Shown here piece by piece: positions 56,275-64,000 of a stretch of DNA of 64,000 nt. Source of the stretch: Pseudomonas brassicacearum (GTDB lineage: Bacteria > Pseudomonadota > Gammaproteobacteria > Pseudomonadales > Pseudomonadaceae). The stretch is from contig NZ_CP007410.1 in NCBI RefSeq assembly GCF_000585995.1, positions 1,391,430 to 1,455,429 of the forward strand. The letters run 5' to 3'. The notes below the pieces were generated by a model. That model made no database searches. It worked only from the letters and a program-made list of their open reading frames with translations, and was not told the origin of the DNA. Positions within the stretch are counted from its first letter, which is position 1; each line of letters starts with the position of its first letter. The position numbers and the translations under genes are program-made.

Positions 56275-56999
56275 CGCACGGCCTCCCGGGCGCCGGCGGC
56301 GTAGCGACGTTCAAGCCAACGCAGGATGAAATTGGACGCGCTGGTGATCAGCAGATAAATCAGCGCCGCCAGCACCAGGAAGTAAAACAGCTGGTAGGTG
56401 CTCTTGCCCGCGTCCTGGGCGGCCTTGACCAAGTCGGCCAGGCCAATGATCGACACCAGCGCGGTGGCCTTGAGCATGACCATCCAGTTGTTGCCGATAC
56501 CCGGCAGGGCAAAGCGCATCATTTGCGGGAACACCACGAAGCGGAAGCGCTGGCCACGCTTGAGGCCATACGCTGTGGCGGCTTCGACCTGGCCCCGGGG
56601 CACCGCGAGGATCGCGCCGCGAAAGGTTTCGGTGAAGTACGCGCCATAGATGAAGCCCAGGGTAATCACCCCGGCGCCGAATGGGTCGATCTCGATGTAT
56701 TCCCATTCCATGAAGTCGGTAAAAGAGGTCAGCCAGGTTTGCAGGCTGTAGAAAATCAGCAACATCAGCACCAGGTCCGGCACGCCACGAATCAGCGTGG
56801 TGTAGAGCTGGGCAGGGATTCGCAGCAGTTTGACACTGGACAGCTTGGCGCTGGCACCCAGCAGGCCGAGCAAGACGCTCAGTAACAAGGACAGGGCAGA
56901 CAGCTTGATGGTCATCCAGGTGCCTTGCATCAGCAACGGGCCAAAGCCCTGCAGGCTGAAGGCCGAGAGCCCCAGATTTTGTAGGAGTTGTTCGAACAT
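56271..56999 (-). CDS. aotQ: Arginine/ornithine ABC transporter permease AotQ
   Basis: A 242-aa permease with the EAA loop GQVEAATAYGLKRGQRFRFVVFPQMMR and typical QXXX-type membrane spans. ATG 56999 (MFEQLLQNLGLSAFSLQG) is preferred; the longer ORF continues into the aotJ spacer. Confidence 0.92.
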   Translation of the reverse strand: MFEQLLQNLGLSAFSLQGFGPLLMQGTWMTIKLSALSLLLSVLLGLLGASAKLSSVKLLRIPAQLYTTLIRGVPDLVLMLLIFYSLQTWLTSFTDFMEWEYIEIDPFGAGVITLGFIYGAYFTETFRGAILAVPRGQVEAATAYGLKRGQRFRFVVFPQMMRFALPGIGNNWMVMLKATALVSIIGLADLVKAAQDAGKSTYQLFYFLVLAALIYLLITSASNFILRWLERRYAAGAREAVR

Positions 57000-57056
57000 G
57001 AAAGAGGCCTTTGGCAGGAAGAAAGCGCCCATCCGAGACCGGATGGGCGCAGCGCA

Positions 57057-57839
57057 TTATTTGCCGCTGTACAGATTCAGATCGCCAAAGTGTTTTTTCT
57101 GGATTTCGGCGTACTTGCCGTCATCGTGTAACGCTTTGATACCTTTATCCAAAAGTGCCTTCAGCTCGTTGTTACCTTTCTTGATACCGATCGCGGTCTT
57201 GGCCGGCAGCAGTTCGCTGTCCACGGGCTTGCTGACTTCATAGTCGGCGCCTTTGGGCGATTTCAGGAAGCCCAGCTCGGCTTGCAGCATGTCCTGGATG
57301 GCGGCATCGAGGCGGCCGGAGGTCAGGTCGGCATAAACCTGGTCCTGGTTCTGGTAGGCCTGGGTCTTGACGCCGGCCTTGTCCAGCACGGCTTTGGCGT
57401 AGGCTTCCTGGATGGTGCCTTGCTCGTAGCCGACGGTTTTGCCTTTGAGCGAAGCGGGATCTTCGTTCAGGCCCGAGCCTTTTTTGAACACGTACGCCGT
57501 CGGGCCGGAGAACAGCTCGCTGGAGAAGTCGATGACTTTCTCGCGGGCCGGAGTCACGGTCATGGACGAGATCACACCGTCGAACTTATTGGCCTTGAGG
57601 CCCGGGATCATGCCGTCGAAATCGCTTTCGACCCATTTGCATTTGACCTTCAGCTCCGCGCAGATCGCATTGCCCAGGTCGATGTCGAAACCGACCAGGC
57701 TGCCGTCGGCGGCCTTGGATTCAAACGGGGCGTAGGACGGGTCGACACCAAAACGCAATTCCTTGTATTCCTTGGCCGTGGCGACGCCGGCGGCCATGCA
57801 CAACGCCAGTGCAGAAAGGGTCAGCAGTGCTTTTTTCAT
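57057..57839 (-). CDS. aotJ: Arginine/ornithine periplasmic binding protein AotJ
   Basis: A 260-aa solute-binding protein of family 3. It has a signal peptide (MKKALLTLSALALCMAAGVATA) and mature KEYKELRFGVDPSYAPFESKAADGSLVGFDIDLGNAICAELKVKC. First gene of the operon. A sigma-54-like promoter and NtrC-like sites lie upstream. Confidence 0.93.
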   Translation of the reverse strand: MKKALLTLSALALCMAAGVATAKEYKELRFGVDPSYAPFESKAADGSLVGFDIDLGNAICAELKVKCKWVESDFDGMIPGLKANKFDGVISSMTVTPAREKVIDFSSELFSGPTAYVFKKGSGLNEDPASLKGKTVGYEQGTIQEAYAKAVLDKAGVKTQAYQNQDQVYADLTSGRLDAAIQDMLQAELGFLKSPKGADYEVSKPVDSELLPAKTAIGIKKGNNELKALLDKGIKALHDDGKYAEIQKKHFGDLNLYSGK

Positions 57840-57927
57840 TATTCAATCCCTAAAACCAATATGAGCGCTTGTGGCGCGTAAGTATTGTTACCGGTGAAGG
57901 CGAGAACGGTATGACGGCATAAAGGTA

Positions 57928-57941
57928 GCAATTTCCGAACC
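57928..57941 (-). promoter_or_regulatory. Sigma-54-type promoter of aotJ
   Basis: On the minus strand CTGG-TTCG-GAAA-TTGCT fits the -24/-12 consensus, with exactly ten bases between GG and GC. It is about 90 bp before the aotJ ATG, predicting a start near 57916. Confidence 0.7.
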
Positions 57942-57983
57942 AGAGTGCCGAACAAGTGTTTTAAAAGCTTCGGCGGCAGGTCG

Positions 57984-58041
57984 CGGAGCGCAATGGTGCG
58001 CGGGTACGAGCGTACCTTAAAAGGTGCACCAATATAGCGCC
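57984..58041 (-). promoter_or_regulatory. NtrC-like enhancer sites of the aot operon
   Basis: Two half-conserved matches to TGCACCA-N3-TGGTGCA. One has a good half TGGTGCG (57994-58000) and the other TGCACCA (58025-58031). Their centres are about 40 bp apart and about 75-120 bp upstream of the predicted start, the usual NtrC enhancer distance. Confidence 0.5.
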
Positions 58042-58168
58042 GACTCTGCGTTCTGAGCTCAAGTGGCGGGGGAATGGCCGCTGCTCAAAACATCGGTGTG
58101 CCGACCGCGCTGGAACAGGCCCTTCCCAGGAAAGCCGTAGCGGCTTGAAGGTTTTAATCGCGTTCTTT
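58042..58168. other. Spacer between the acyltransferase and aotJ control region
   Basis: No gene or clear site seen; no strong terminator for the acyltransferase was recognised. Confidence 0.4.
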
Positions 58169-59317
58169 TCAAACCTCAGTATCAGGTCTCAATACCGGAC
58201 TGCTGCGCGCGGGGGGGGTACTAAGCGCTCGGCCAAGGGATTGCCCGGTCATTTCGATATATCGGTAGGTGAACATCGACACCAGGACGACCGATCCCGC
58301 TATCAGTAAAGCGATGAGGTTATTAAGCGGCACATTACCGAGGTCCAGGTAACGAGTCCCGTCGATCACCGGTGCAATGTCAATGCCTACGATTTTTCTC
58401 GCCACCATGAACACCGACACTACGCAAAACAGAACCGCTGCGTGGGTCAGGTAGATGGAATAAGACAATTTGCCGAGAAAACCGAAGCCACGGCCCGCCA
58501 ACAACCGTGACACAGCGCCGCGATCAAAGGCGAATATCACCACGATGGCACCGAACAACGGGCTGGCCCACAACTGCTTCGCTGCAAAATCGTTGATCAC
58601 GAAAACCAGCGCCACTACCACCGCTACCACTTCAAAGGTTGTCAGCAACCAGGTTTGGGCCTGGGCGGGGTGGGGGAGCTTAAGATACACGGCGTAAGCC
58701 AGGCAGCCGGTGAAAAAGTAGGCGAGGCCCCGAAGCGACTCGACGGTAAAGAAGGTATTGTCTGCATACATCAACGCCAGGGCTACGAACACCACCGTTA
58801 CCCATACCCACGTCCTGACGCCGAAAGCGATGCCCAGGATCAGGGCGAAGATCATGTAGGTGTAATACTCGATACTAATGCTCCAAGACGGATAGTTGAA
58901 TGACAGTGGGTTAGTCAAATGCGTCCAGGATTGCAACAGCAGTGCATTCGGCAGGATTTCAGACGGGGCAAACTTCCCGGAAAAGGGAGAGTTGTTGAAG
59001 TCCATGCCTTTTTGGGCTGCCATGTATCGCCCGCATTCTAACAGTATAAAAATACTCAGCATAAAGAGGTGCAGGGGTAGCAAGCGGAATGTTCGTGTGA
59101 TGAAGAACTTTCGAAAATTAAACTGCACCGAGCTGCCATAAGCGTGCGTCAATACAAAACCACTCAATACAAAGAAGAAAGATACAAATACTTCGGCATG
59201 GCGAAATAACAACCATTCGGTAAAGCTGCCGCTGACGCGTAAGTGATAGAGCATCACTGAAATGGCCATCAACCCCCTGAAGCTGTCTAGCGACTGAAAC
59301 CGCTTCTCTGCGCGCAT
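58169..59317 (-). CDS. Acyltransferase family 3 membrane protein
   Basis: A 382-aa multi-spanning acyltransferase of the OafA/NodX type. The N-terminus KRFQSLDSFRGLMAISVMLYHL carries the R/H motif, followed by about ten membrane segments. Such enzymes O-acetylate or acylate LPS, O-antigen or exopolysaccharide. Its flanks are AT-rich and it interrupts a DNA-repair neighbourhood, so it may be a later arrival. The substrate is unknown. Confidence 0.85.
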   Translation of the reverse strand: MRAEKRFQSLDSFRGLMAISVMLYHLRVSGSFTEWLLFRHAEVFVSFFFVLSGFVLTHAYGSSVQFNFRKFFITRTFRLLPLHLFMLSIFILLECGRYMAAQKGMDFNNSPFSGKFAPSEILPNALLLQSWTHLTNPLSFNYPSWSISIEYYTYMIFALILGIAFGVRTWVWVTVVFVALALMYADNTFFTVESLRGLAYFFTGCLAYAVYLKLPHPAQAQTWLLTTFEVVAVVVALVFVINDFAAKQLWASPLFGAIVVIFAFDRGAVSRLLAGRGFGFLGKLSYSIYLTHAAVLFCVVSVFMVARKIVGIDIAPVIDGTRYLDLGNVPLNNLIALLIAGSVVLVSMFTYRYIEMTGQSLGRALSTPPARSSPVLRPDTEV

Positions 59318-59861
59318 GGCAGGCTCCCTACTCGTGTGGGTGGCACGTCCTGGATGTCACTCCGATCAACACGCCATTGGGGGCGGTCCCGCTCGGCTTC
59401 ATCCTGAGAAGGTGCTGCCGCTCCCCGAATGATTGCATCCCTTTCACGGTTGCATAATGGGCCAGGGGCAGGATCTGGACGATTGGAGAAACTTAAATAA
59501 AATGACCGATCTGATGTCACGTTAGCAGTGCGCTTTAAAAGAGCAAGTCGGTTTTTTCTTGTCGTGATGAATGCACGGATGACGCAATTACGGCGTCAGA
59601 AAAACTGCCAGTGCGCGGGGCGTCAATAGTTTTTTAAAAACGCATGAATCAGAACTTGATTACATATTCTTAAATGCCGTTCATCGACGATTCAAACTAT
59701 TTTTCTCACCCCTGTTACATGGTGACTATTGAGTAGTCGTGATGCCCCTGTCGAGTGCTGGGATGGACGCATTCGTTTGAAGTACCGTTTGAAGCATTTT
59801 CGCCTTGATGTGGAGAGCGTCCTGACGCCGGCAGAAGCTGACGCTGACCGGAGGAGGGCGG
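59318..59861. other. AT-rich intergenic region
   Basis: 544 bp, with the stretch 59580-59720 clearly richer in A/T than the rest of the window. No credible ORF. It probably carries the acyltransferase promoter. A GCTGACC-N10-GGTCAGC hairpin (59843-59866) overlaps the ligase stop and may be part of its transcript end. Confidence 0.5.
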
Positions 59862-61553
59862 TCAGCATTTCAACAGATCCTGAAGCGTCGCCAGTGTGTC
59901 CGCCTCGTCGGCGCTCTTGTCCTGGCGCCAGCGCAACATCCGTGGAAACCGCACGGCGATCCCGCTCTTGTGGCGCTTGGACAAGGCGATGCCCTCGAAA
60001 CCCAGCTCGAACACGAGGGTGGGCGTGACACTGCTCACCGGGCCGAACTTTTCCACGGTGGTCTTGCGCACGATGCTGTCGACCTGACGCATTTCTTCAT
60101 CGGTCAGCCCTGAATAGGCCTTGGCGAATGGCACCAGGGTGCGTTCGCGACTGCCCGGTGGGTTGTCCCACACGGCGAAGGTGTAGTCGCTGTAGAGGCT
60201 GGCGCGCCGGCCGTGGCCGCGTTGGGCATAGATCAGCACCGCGTCGACGCTGAACGGGTCGATCTTCCATTTCCACCAAACGCCCATGTCCTTGGTCCGC
60301 CCGACGCCGTATAGCGCATCGCGGGCCTTGAGCATCATGCCCTCGACACCCAGGCTACGTGAGGCCTCGCGCTGCCGGGCGAGGTCGGACCAATCATCCC
60401 CGATGACAATCGGCGACGGCAGCAGCACTGGACTGCGGCTACGAGCAATCAGTGCTTCCAGTTGCCCGCGACGCTCGGTTTGCGGACGACTGCGCCAATC
60501 TTCGCCTTGCCATTCCAGCAGGTCGTAGGCCATCACCACCACGGGCGCGTCTTCGAGGATTTTCTTGCCCAGGGTCTTGCGGCCGATGCGCTGCTGCAAG
60601 AGGGCGAACGGTTGTACGGCCGGTTGCATCGGCGTTTCCGGATCGAAGGCGTCCTCGGTCACCGGTTGCGAGGTTTTCCACACCACGATTTCCCCGTCGA
60701 TCACCGTGCCGTCTGGCAGCGCCTGCGCCAGGACATGCAGTTCGGGGAAACGCTCGGTCACCAGTTCCTCGCCCCGCGACCAGACCCACAAATGACCGTC
60801 GCGCTTGACCACCTGAGCACGAATGCCGTCCCACTTCCATTCCACCTGCCAGTCACTGGCCGGGCCCAGCAACGTGTCGAATTGCTCCAGCGGTTGCGAT
60901 AAGGCGTGGGCCAGGAAGAACGGGTAGGGCTGGCCGCCCCGTTGGGCATGTTCGTCGTCCGATTCGGCCGCGATCAGCTTGAGGTAGCCGGCCGCCGTCG
61001 GCCGATGGGACAGGTCGGTGTAACCCACCAGGCGCTGGGCCACCCGTTTGCTGTCCAGCCCGGCCATGCCAGCGAGGGCCCGGGTCACCAGCAGTTTGGA
61101 TACACCGACCCGGAAGCTGCCGGTGATGAGCTTGATGCAGAGCATCAGGCTTGGCCGGTCGAGTTGCGCCCACAACGCCGGTAACCGCTGTGCCAACACC
61201 TCGGGTGACTCACCGCGCAGGGGTAGCAGTTTCTCCTCGATCCACAGCGCCAGGCCCTCGTCGGAGCTATGGGGCGACTCCGGCAACACCAGCGAGATGG
61301 TTTCGGCCAGGTCGCCCACGGCCTGATAGCTTTCTTCGAACAGCCACAATGACAATCCGGACACCTGCACCGCCAGCTCCCGCAGGATTTTTACCGGTAC
61401 CAGTTGCCGTGGGCGGCCACCGGAGAGGAAGTACACGGCCCACGCCGCGTCCTGGGGCGGGGCCTGGGTGAAATAGCCCTGCATGGCGGTCAACTTGGCG
61501 TTGCTGGACGTGGTGGCGTCCAGTTCGGCGTACAACTCGGCGAAGGCCTTCAT
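59862..61553 (-). CDS. Ligase-associated ATP-dependent DNA ligase
   Basis: A 563-aa ligase. The adenylation motif I is EWKWDGIRAQV (active-site Lys). Motif III is VIDGEIVVW, IV is VEGMMLKA and V is WWKWKIDPFSVDAVLIYAQRGHG. An N-terminal helical DNA-binding domain fills about 200 residues. Shuman-type Lig of the four-gene cluster. Overlaps the exonuclease by four bases. Confidence 0.93.
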   Translation of the reverse strand: MKAFAELYAELDATTSSNAKLTAMQGYFTQAPPQDAAWAVYFLSGGRPRQLVPVKILRELAVQVSGLSLWLFEESYQAVGDLAETISLVLPESPHSSDEGLALWIEEKLLPLRGESPEVLAQRLPALWAQLDRPSLMLCIKLITGSFRVGVSKLLVTRALAGMAGLDSKRVAQRLVGYTDLSHRPTAAGYLKLIAAESDDEHAQRGGQPYPFFLAHALSQPLEQFDTLLGPASDWQVEWKWDGIRAQVVKRDGHLWVWSRGEELVTERFPELHVLAQALPDGTVIDGEIVVWKTSQPVTEDAFDPETPMQPAVQPFALLQQRIGRKTLGKKILEDAPVVVMAYDLLEWQGEDWRSRPQTERRGQLEALIARSRSPVLLPSPIVIGDDWSDLARQREASRSLGVEGMMLKARDALYGVGRTKDMGVWWKWKIDPFSVDAVLIYAQRGHGRRASLYSDYTFAVWDNPPGSRERTLVPFAKAYSGLTDEEMRQVDSIVRKTTVEKFGPVSSVTPTLVFELGFEGIALSKRHKSGIAVRFPRMLRWRQDKSADEADTLATLQDLLKC

Positions 61554-62581
61554 GACGCGTCCTGGCCGCTGTCGATGGCCGCGGCGACGTCTTCTTCATC
61601 ATCACCGTATTCGGTGACGAAGCCCTGGGCGTCGAGGCCTTGTTCGCGCAAATGGCGCACCAGCACGCCCACCGAACCGTGGGTGACCATGACCCGCTCG
61701 GCGCCGGTCTGTGCGACGGCCCAGAGCAGCCCGGGCCAGTCGGCATGATCGGACAGCACGAACCCCCGGTCCACCCCGCGCCGCCGCCGGGTGCCGCGCA
61801 AGCGCATCCAACCGCTGGCAAAGGCATCGCTGTAGTCGCCGAACCGGCGCATCCAACTGCTGCCTCCGGCAGAGGGCGGGGCGATCACCAGCGCCCGGCT
61901 CATGATCGGGTCGTTCTTTTTCACGTCGCCGACATAGATCGTCGGCGGCAGGTGAACCCCGGCCTCGCGGTAGACCCGGTTGAGCGGCTCCACCGCGCCG
62001 TGGGCAAGGATGGGGCCAAGGGTTTCGTCGATACCGTGGAGAATCCGCTGGGCCTTGCCGAAGGAATAACAAAACAGCACGCTCGCGCGGCCCGCAGCGA
62101 TGTTGCCGCTCCACCACTGATTGATTTCGTCGAAGACCTGCGACTGTGGCTGCCACCGATAGATCGGCAGGCCGAAGGTGGATTCGGTGATGAACGTATG
62201 GCATTTCACCGGCTCGAACGGCGTACACGTGCCGTCGGGCTCGACTTTGTAATCCCCTGACGCCACCCAGACCTCACCTTGATACTCCAGCCGCACCTGG
62301 GCCGAGCCCAGCACGTGGCCGGCGGGATGAAAACTCAAGGTCACGCCGTGATGCAGCAGGCGTTCGCCATAGGGCAGGGTTTGCAGGTTGATGTCCTGGC
62401 CGAGCCGCGAACGCAGGATGCCTTCGCCAGGTGCCGCTGCCAGGTAGTGTTGGTTGCCGCCACGGGCGTGGTCGCCGTGGGCGTGGGTGATGACCGAGCG
62501 TTCAACCGGACGCCACGGGTCGATGTAGAAATCTCCGGGCGGACAGTACAGGCCTTCGGGGCGGGCAATGACAAGATCCAT
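61550..62581 (-). CDS. Ligase-associated exonuclease (metallo-β-lactamase fold)
   Basis: A 343-aa β-lactamase/β-CASP-type nuclease with HAHGDHARGG and further ligands in SGDYKVE and LSDHADW. Known members are Mn-dependent DNA nucleases. Start codon 62581 (MDLVIARPEGLYCPPGDFYIDP). Coupled to the ligase gene downstream. Confidence 0.92.
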   Translation of the reverse strand: MDLVIARPEGLYCPPGDFYIDPWRPVERSVITHAHGDHARGGNQHYLAAAPGEGILRSRLGQDINLQTLPYGERLLHHGVTLSFHPAGHVLGSAQVRLEYQGEVWVASGDYKVEPDGTCTPFEPVKCHTFITESTFGLPIYRWQPQSQVFDEINQWWSGNIAAGRASVLFCYSFGKAQRILHGIDETLGPILAHGAVEPLNRVYREAGVHLPPTIYVGDVKKNDPIMSRALVIAPPSAGGSSWMRRFGDYSDAFASGWMRLRGTRRRRGVDRGFVLSDHADWPGLLWAVAQTGAERVMVTHGSVGVLVRHLREQGLDAQGFVTEYGDDEEDVAAAIDSGQDAS

Positions 62582-62681
62582 GCAATCACCGGGGCGATGG
62601 GCTTGTCAGGTAGAGGCGGGGGCGGGGAGAGAAGTTCTATTGGGTTTTGATGGAGCAGGATCAGGTGGCTGGATGGGCAAA

Positions 62682-62813
62682 TGTGGCGAGGGGATTTATC
62701 CCCGTTGGGCTGCGAAGCAGCCCTGAAACCAGGCAACTCGGTGTATCAGGCAAATTGAGTTGGCTGCTTTGGGACTGCTTCGCAGTCCAACGGGGATAAA
62801 TCCCCTCACCACA
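62682..62813. repeat. REPIN (GTGGCGAGGGGATTTATCCCCG type)
   Basis: ATGTGGCGAGGGGATTTATC and its inverse, a third REP family in this window, flanking about 90 bp. Confidence 0.88.
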
Positions 62814-62823
62814 GGGGGGCAGT

Positions 62824-64000
62824 CTATTTTCCGGGCACCAGGGTCAACCGCGTCTTGCCATACGCCCGATCGAAATTCTGCGGTTGCAGGGACAGGTTCT
62901 GATACTGCCCCTTGAGCCACGGATCGAGGCCATTGACGTAGTTCGGGCCGGCGGGGTTATCGGACTGGCCGGTGCCTCCCTGCATCATCAATGGCTCAGG
63001 TTGGCCGAAGTCGACGATAAAGCGCATCGCTGGCGCCAGGGCGGTGTTGAGGTCCTGGCCCCAGGCGAACGCCGCGGTATTGAGCGTGGTGGCGTCGCCA
63101 CCGGCCGGTATCGGGCCGCGCACGGTCTGGCCGCTGCTGTTTTTCCAGGCGTAGTGATGCAACGTGCCCCACTGCCAGGCCTTGTGATCGCCGCCCAACT
63201 GGCTGTCACCGGCGCTGATGGCCGCTGCCAGGCTGCGGGCGAGGATGACCGCCTTGTCTTCTTTCTGCGGTGTGCGCACATCGTCCCAGAACGGGCTGTC
63301 CTCGCGACCCAGCAGGTGATCGGCCTGGGCCGAGTAAGACAATTGGCCGTTGGCAACCAGGGCTTTCCACGCCGAGCTGCCGTCCGGGCCCAGCTCGTCG
63401 AGGAAAATCTGCTTCATGCTTTCCTGCAGGAACAGCTCATAAATGGCTGCGTCGGCGGAAGTCGGGCTGAGCCGGCCATCGAACGCCATCAGTCGGGTGT
63501 AAGCCTCGCGAGCCTTGGCCCGCTCAACCACCGGCAGCGCTTCGATCGCTTGCTTGAGCGGCTGGGACATGCCCGGCGCTTCGAAGACTTTCTTGAGCTT
63601 GGCTGCGAACGTCGTGGTCTGGTCGTACTGCATGGCGGTCAGGCTGCGGGCGTCGTGCTTGCCTCCGCCGGCCAGTTCGGCCATGCGCTCGCCACGTTCC
63701 GGCGCGGCCCAGGAATTGGACAGCTGCATCCCGTAGCCGTGGGGAATGACCCGCTGGTTAGCGGTGCCGAGCCAGCCTTGGGCGGGGTCCTGGTCGTACG
63801 GATGCAACATCGGGTCGGCGTAACCGTCCCAGTCGTAGCGACCGTCCCAGCCCGGCGACGGCAACAGGCCTTCGCCTTCGCGGCGGTTCGGATAGCGGCC
63901 AGTGACTTGCCAGCCGATGTTGCTGGCGTCGGCGAACACCATGTTCACCGCCATGGCGCGGATTTCCCGGCTGGCATCGGAGGCTTTCTCGACGTTCTGC
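62824..64000 (-). CDS. Penicillin-acylase-family hydrolase, C-terminal part (partial)
   Basis: At least 391 codons are read without a stop to the right edge, so the start is outside the window. Segments such as [27 protein letters not shown] and the [40 protein letters not shown] end are typical of N-terminal-nucleophile amidases. The family includes acyl-homoserine-lactone acylases (PvdQ, QuiP, HacB) and penicillin acylase; the nucleophile Ser and signal peptide are not in view, so the subgroup is open. Confidence 0.85.
   Translation of the reverse strand, partial: QNVEKASDASREIRAMAVNMVFADASNIGWQVTGRYPNRREGEGLLPSPGWDGRYDWDGYADPMLHPYDQDPAQGWLGTANQRVIPHGYGMQLSNSWAAPERGERMAELAGGGKHDARSLTAMQYDQTTTFAAKLKKVFEAPGMSQPLKQAIEALPVVERAKAREAYTRLMAFDGRLSPTSADAAIYELFLQESMKQIFLDELGPDGSSAWKALVANGQLSYSAQADHLLGREDSPFWDDVRTPQKEDKAVILARSLAAAISAGDSQLGGDHKAWQWGTLHHYAWKNSSGQTVRGPIPAGGDATTLNTAAFAWGQDLNTALAPAMRFIVDFGQPEPLMMQGGTGQSDNPAGPNYVNGLDPWLKGQYQNLSLQPQNFDRAYGKTRLTLVPGK

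Noticed and set aside
59729..60028. 99-aa plus-strand ORF at the ligase end
   Set aside because: Mostly antisense to the ligase C-terminus; no support.

Overview
The window is chromosomal DNA of a Pseudomonas of the fluorescens group. The evidence is the order nlpD-rpoS-rsmZ-fdxA-mutS, then a tailocin, then cinA-recA-recX; the finR/fpr, erdR-dgkA and mprF-virJ neighbourhoods; high GC; and many REP/REPIN palindromes of the fluorescens type (GTGGGAGC..., GTGGCGAGGGAGC...). Nearly all of it is coding. No integrase, transposase, CRISPR array or rRNA was seen.

Layout. (1) 1-4.8 kb: end of nlpD, rpoS, the GGA-rich regulatory RNA rsmZ, fdxA and mutS. (2) 4.8-6.1 kb: intergenic DNA with two highly structured elements, one small basic ORF and REP sequences. 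(3) 6.1-21.4 kb: an R-type tailocin (contractile tail without head genes). It has a LexA/CI-like S24 repressor, an operator-rich promoter, a terminated leader, a secreted 142-aa protein, holin, baseplate (V, W, J, I), tail fibre and its chaperone, sheath, tube, a frameshifted tail-assembly chaperone, a short tape measure, U, X, D, a GH19 endolysin and nested Rz/Rz1 spanins. (4) 21.4-23.6 kb: cinA, LexA-boxed recA, and recX. (5) 23.6-40.8 kb: housekeeping genes, including a LOG-family protein, tapT, erdR, dgkA, finR/fpr, trmO, an RsuA-like protein lacking the catalytic Asp, rimO, kup, and the mprF-virJ lipid aminoacylation pair. (6) 40.9-49.9 kb: two initiator tRNA genes in a 140-bp duplication, LexA-boxed dinB, proS, an AmpG-like permease, an alkyltransferase-like (Atl) gene, a DUF481 protein, a cold-shock gene and dcd. 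(7) 50.3-62.6 kb: the four-gene ligase-associated DNA-repair set, split into pdeM-helicase and ligase-exonuclease pairs by the aotJQMOP amino-acid transporter (with a sigma-54/NtrC-like promoter) and an acyltransferase gene. (8) The right edge holds the C-terminal part of a penicillin-acylase-family hydrolase.

How the genes fit together. The tailocin is probably switched on by DNA damage: RecA, encoded next door, would drive self-cleavage of the S24 repressor. The repressor's likely operator is a 14-bp palindrome, ATGC-N6-GCAT. It occurs four times around the repressor gene, and one copy lies between the -35 and -10 of the probable tailocin promoter. I see no PrtN-type activator gene. Terminators in the leader and after the fibre module suggest further control by read-through or internal promoters. 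DNA-damage functions are unusually dense here: mutS, recA, recX, dinB, atl, the ligase-associated set and the tailocin.
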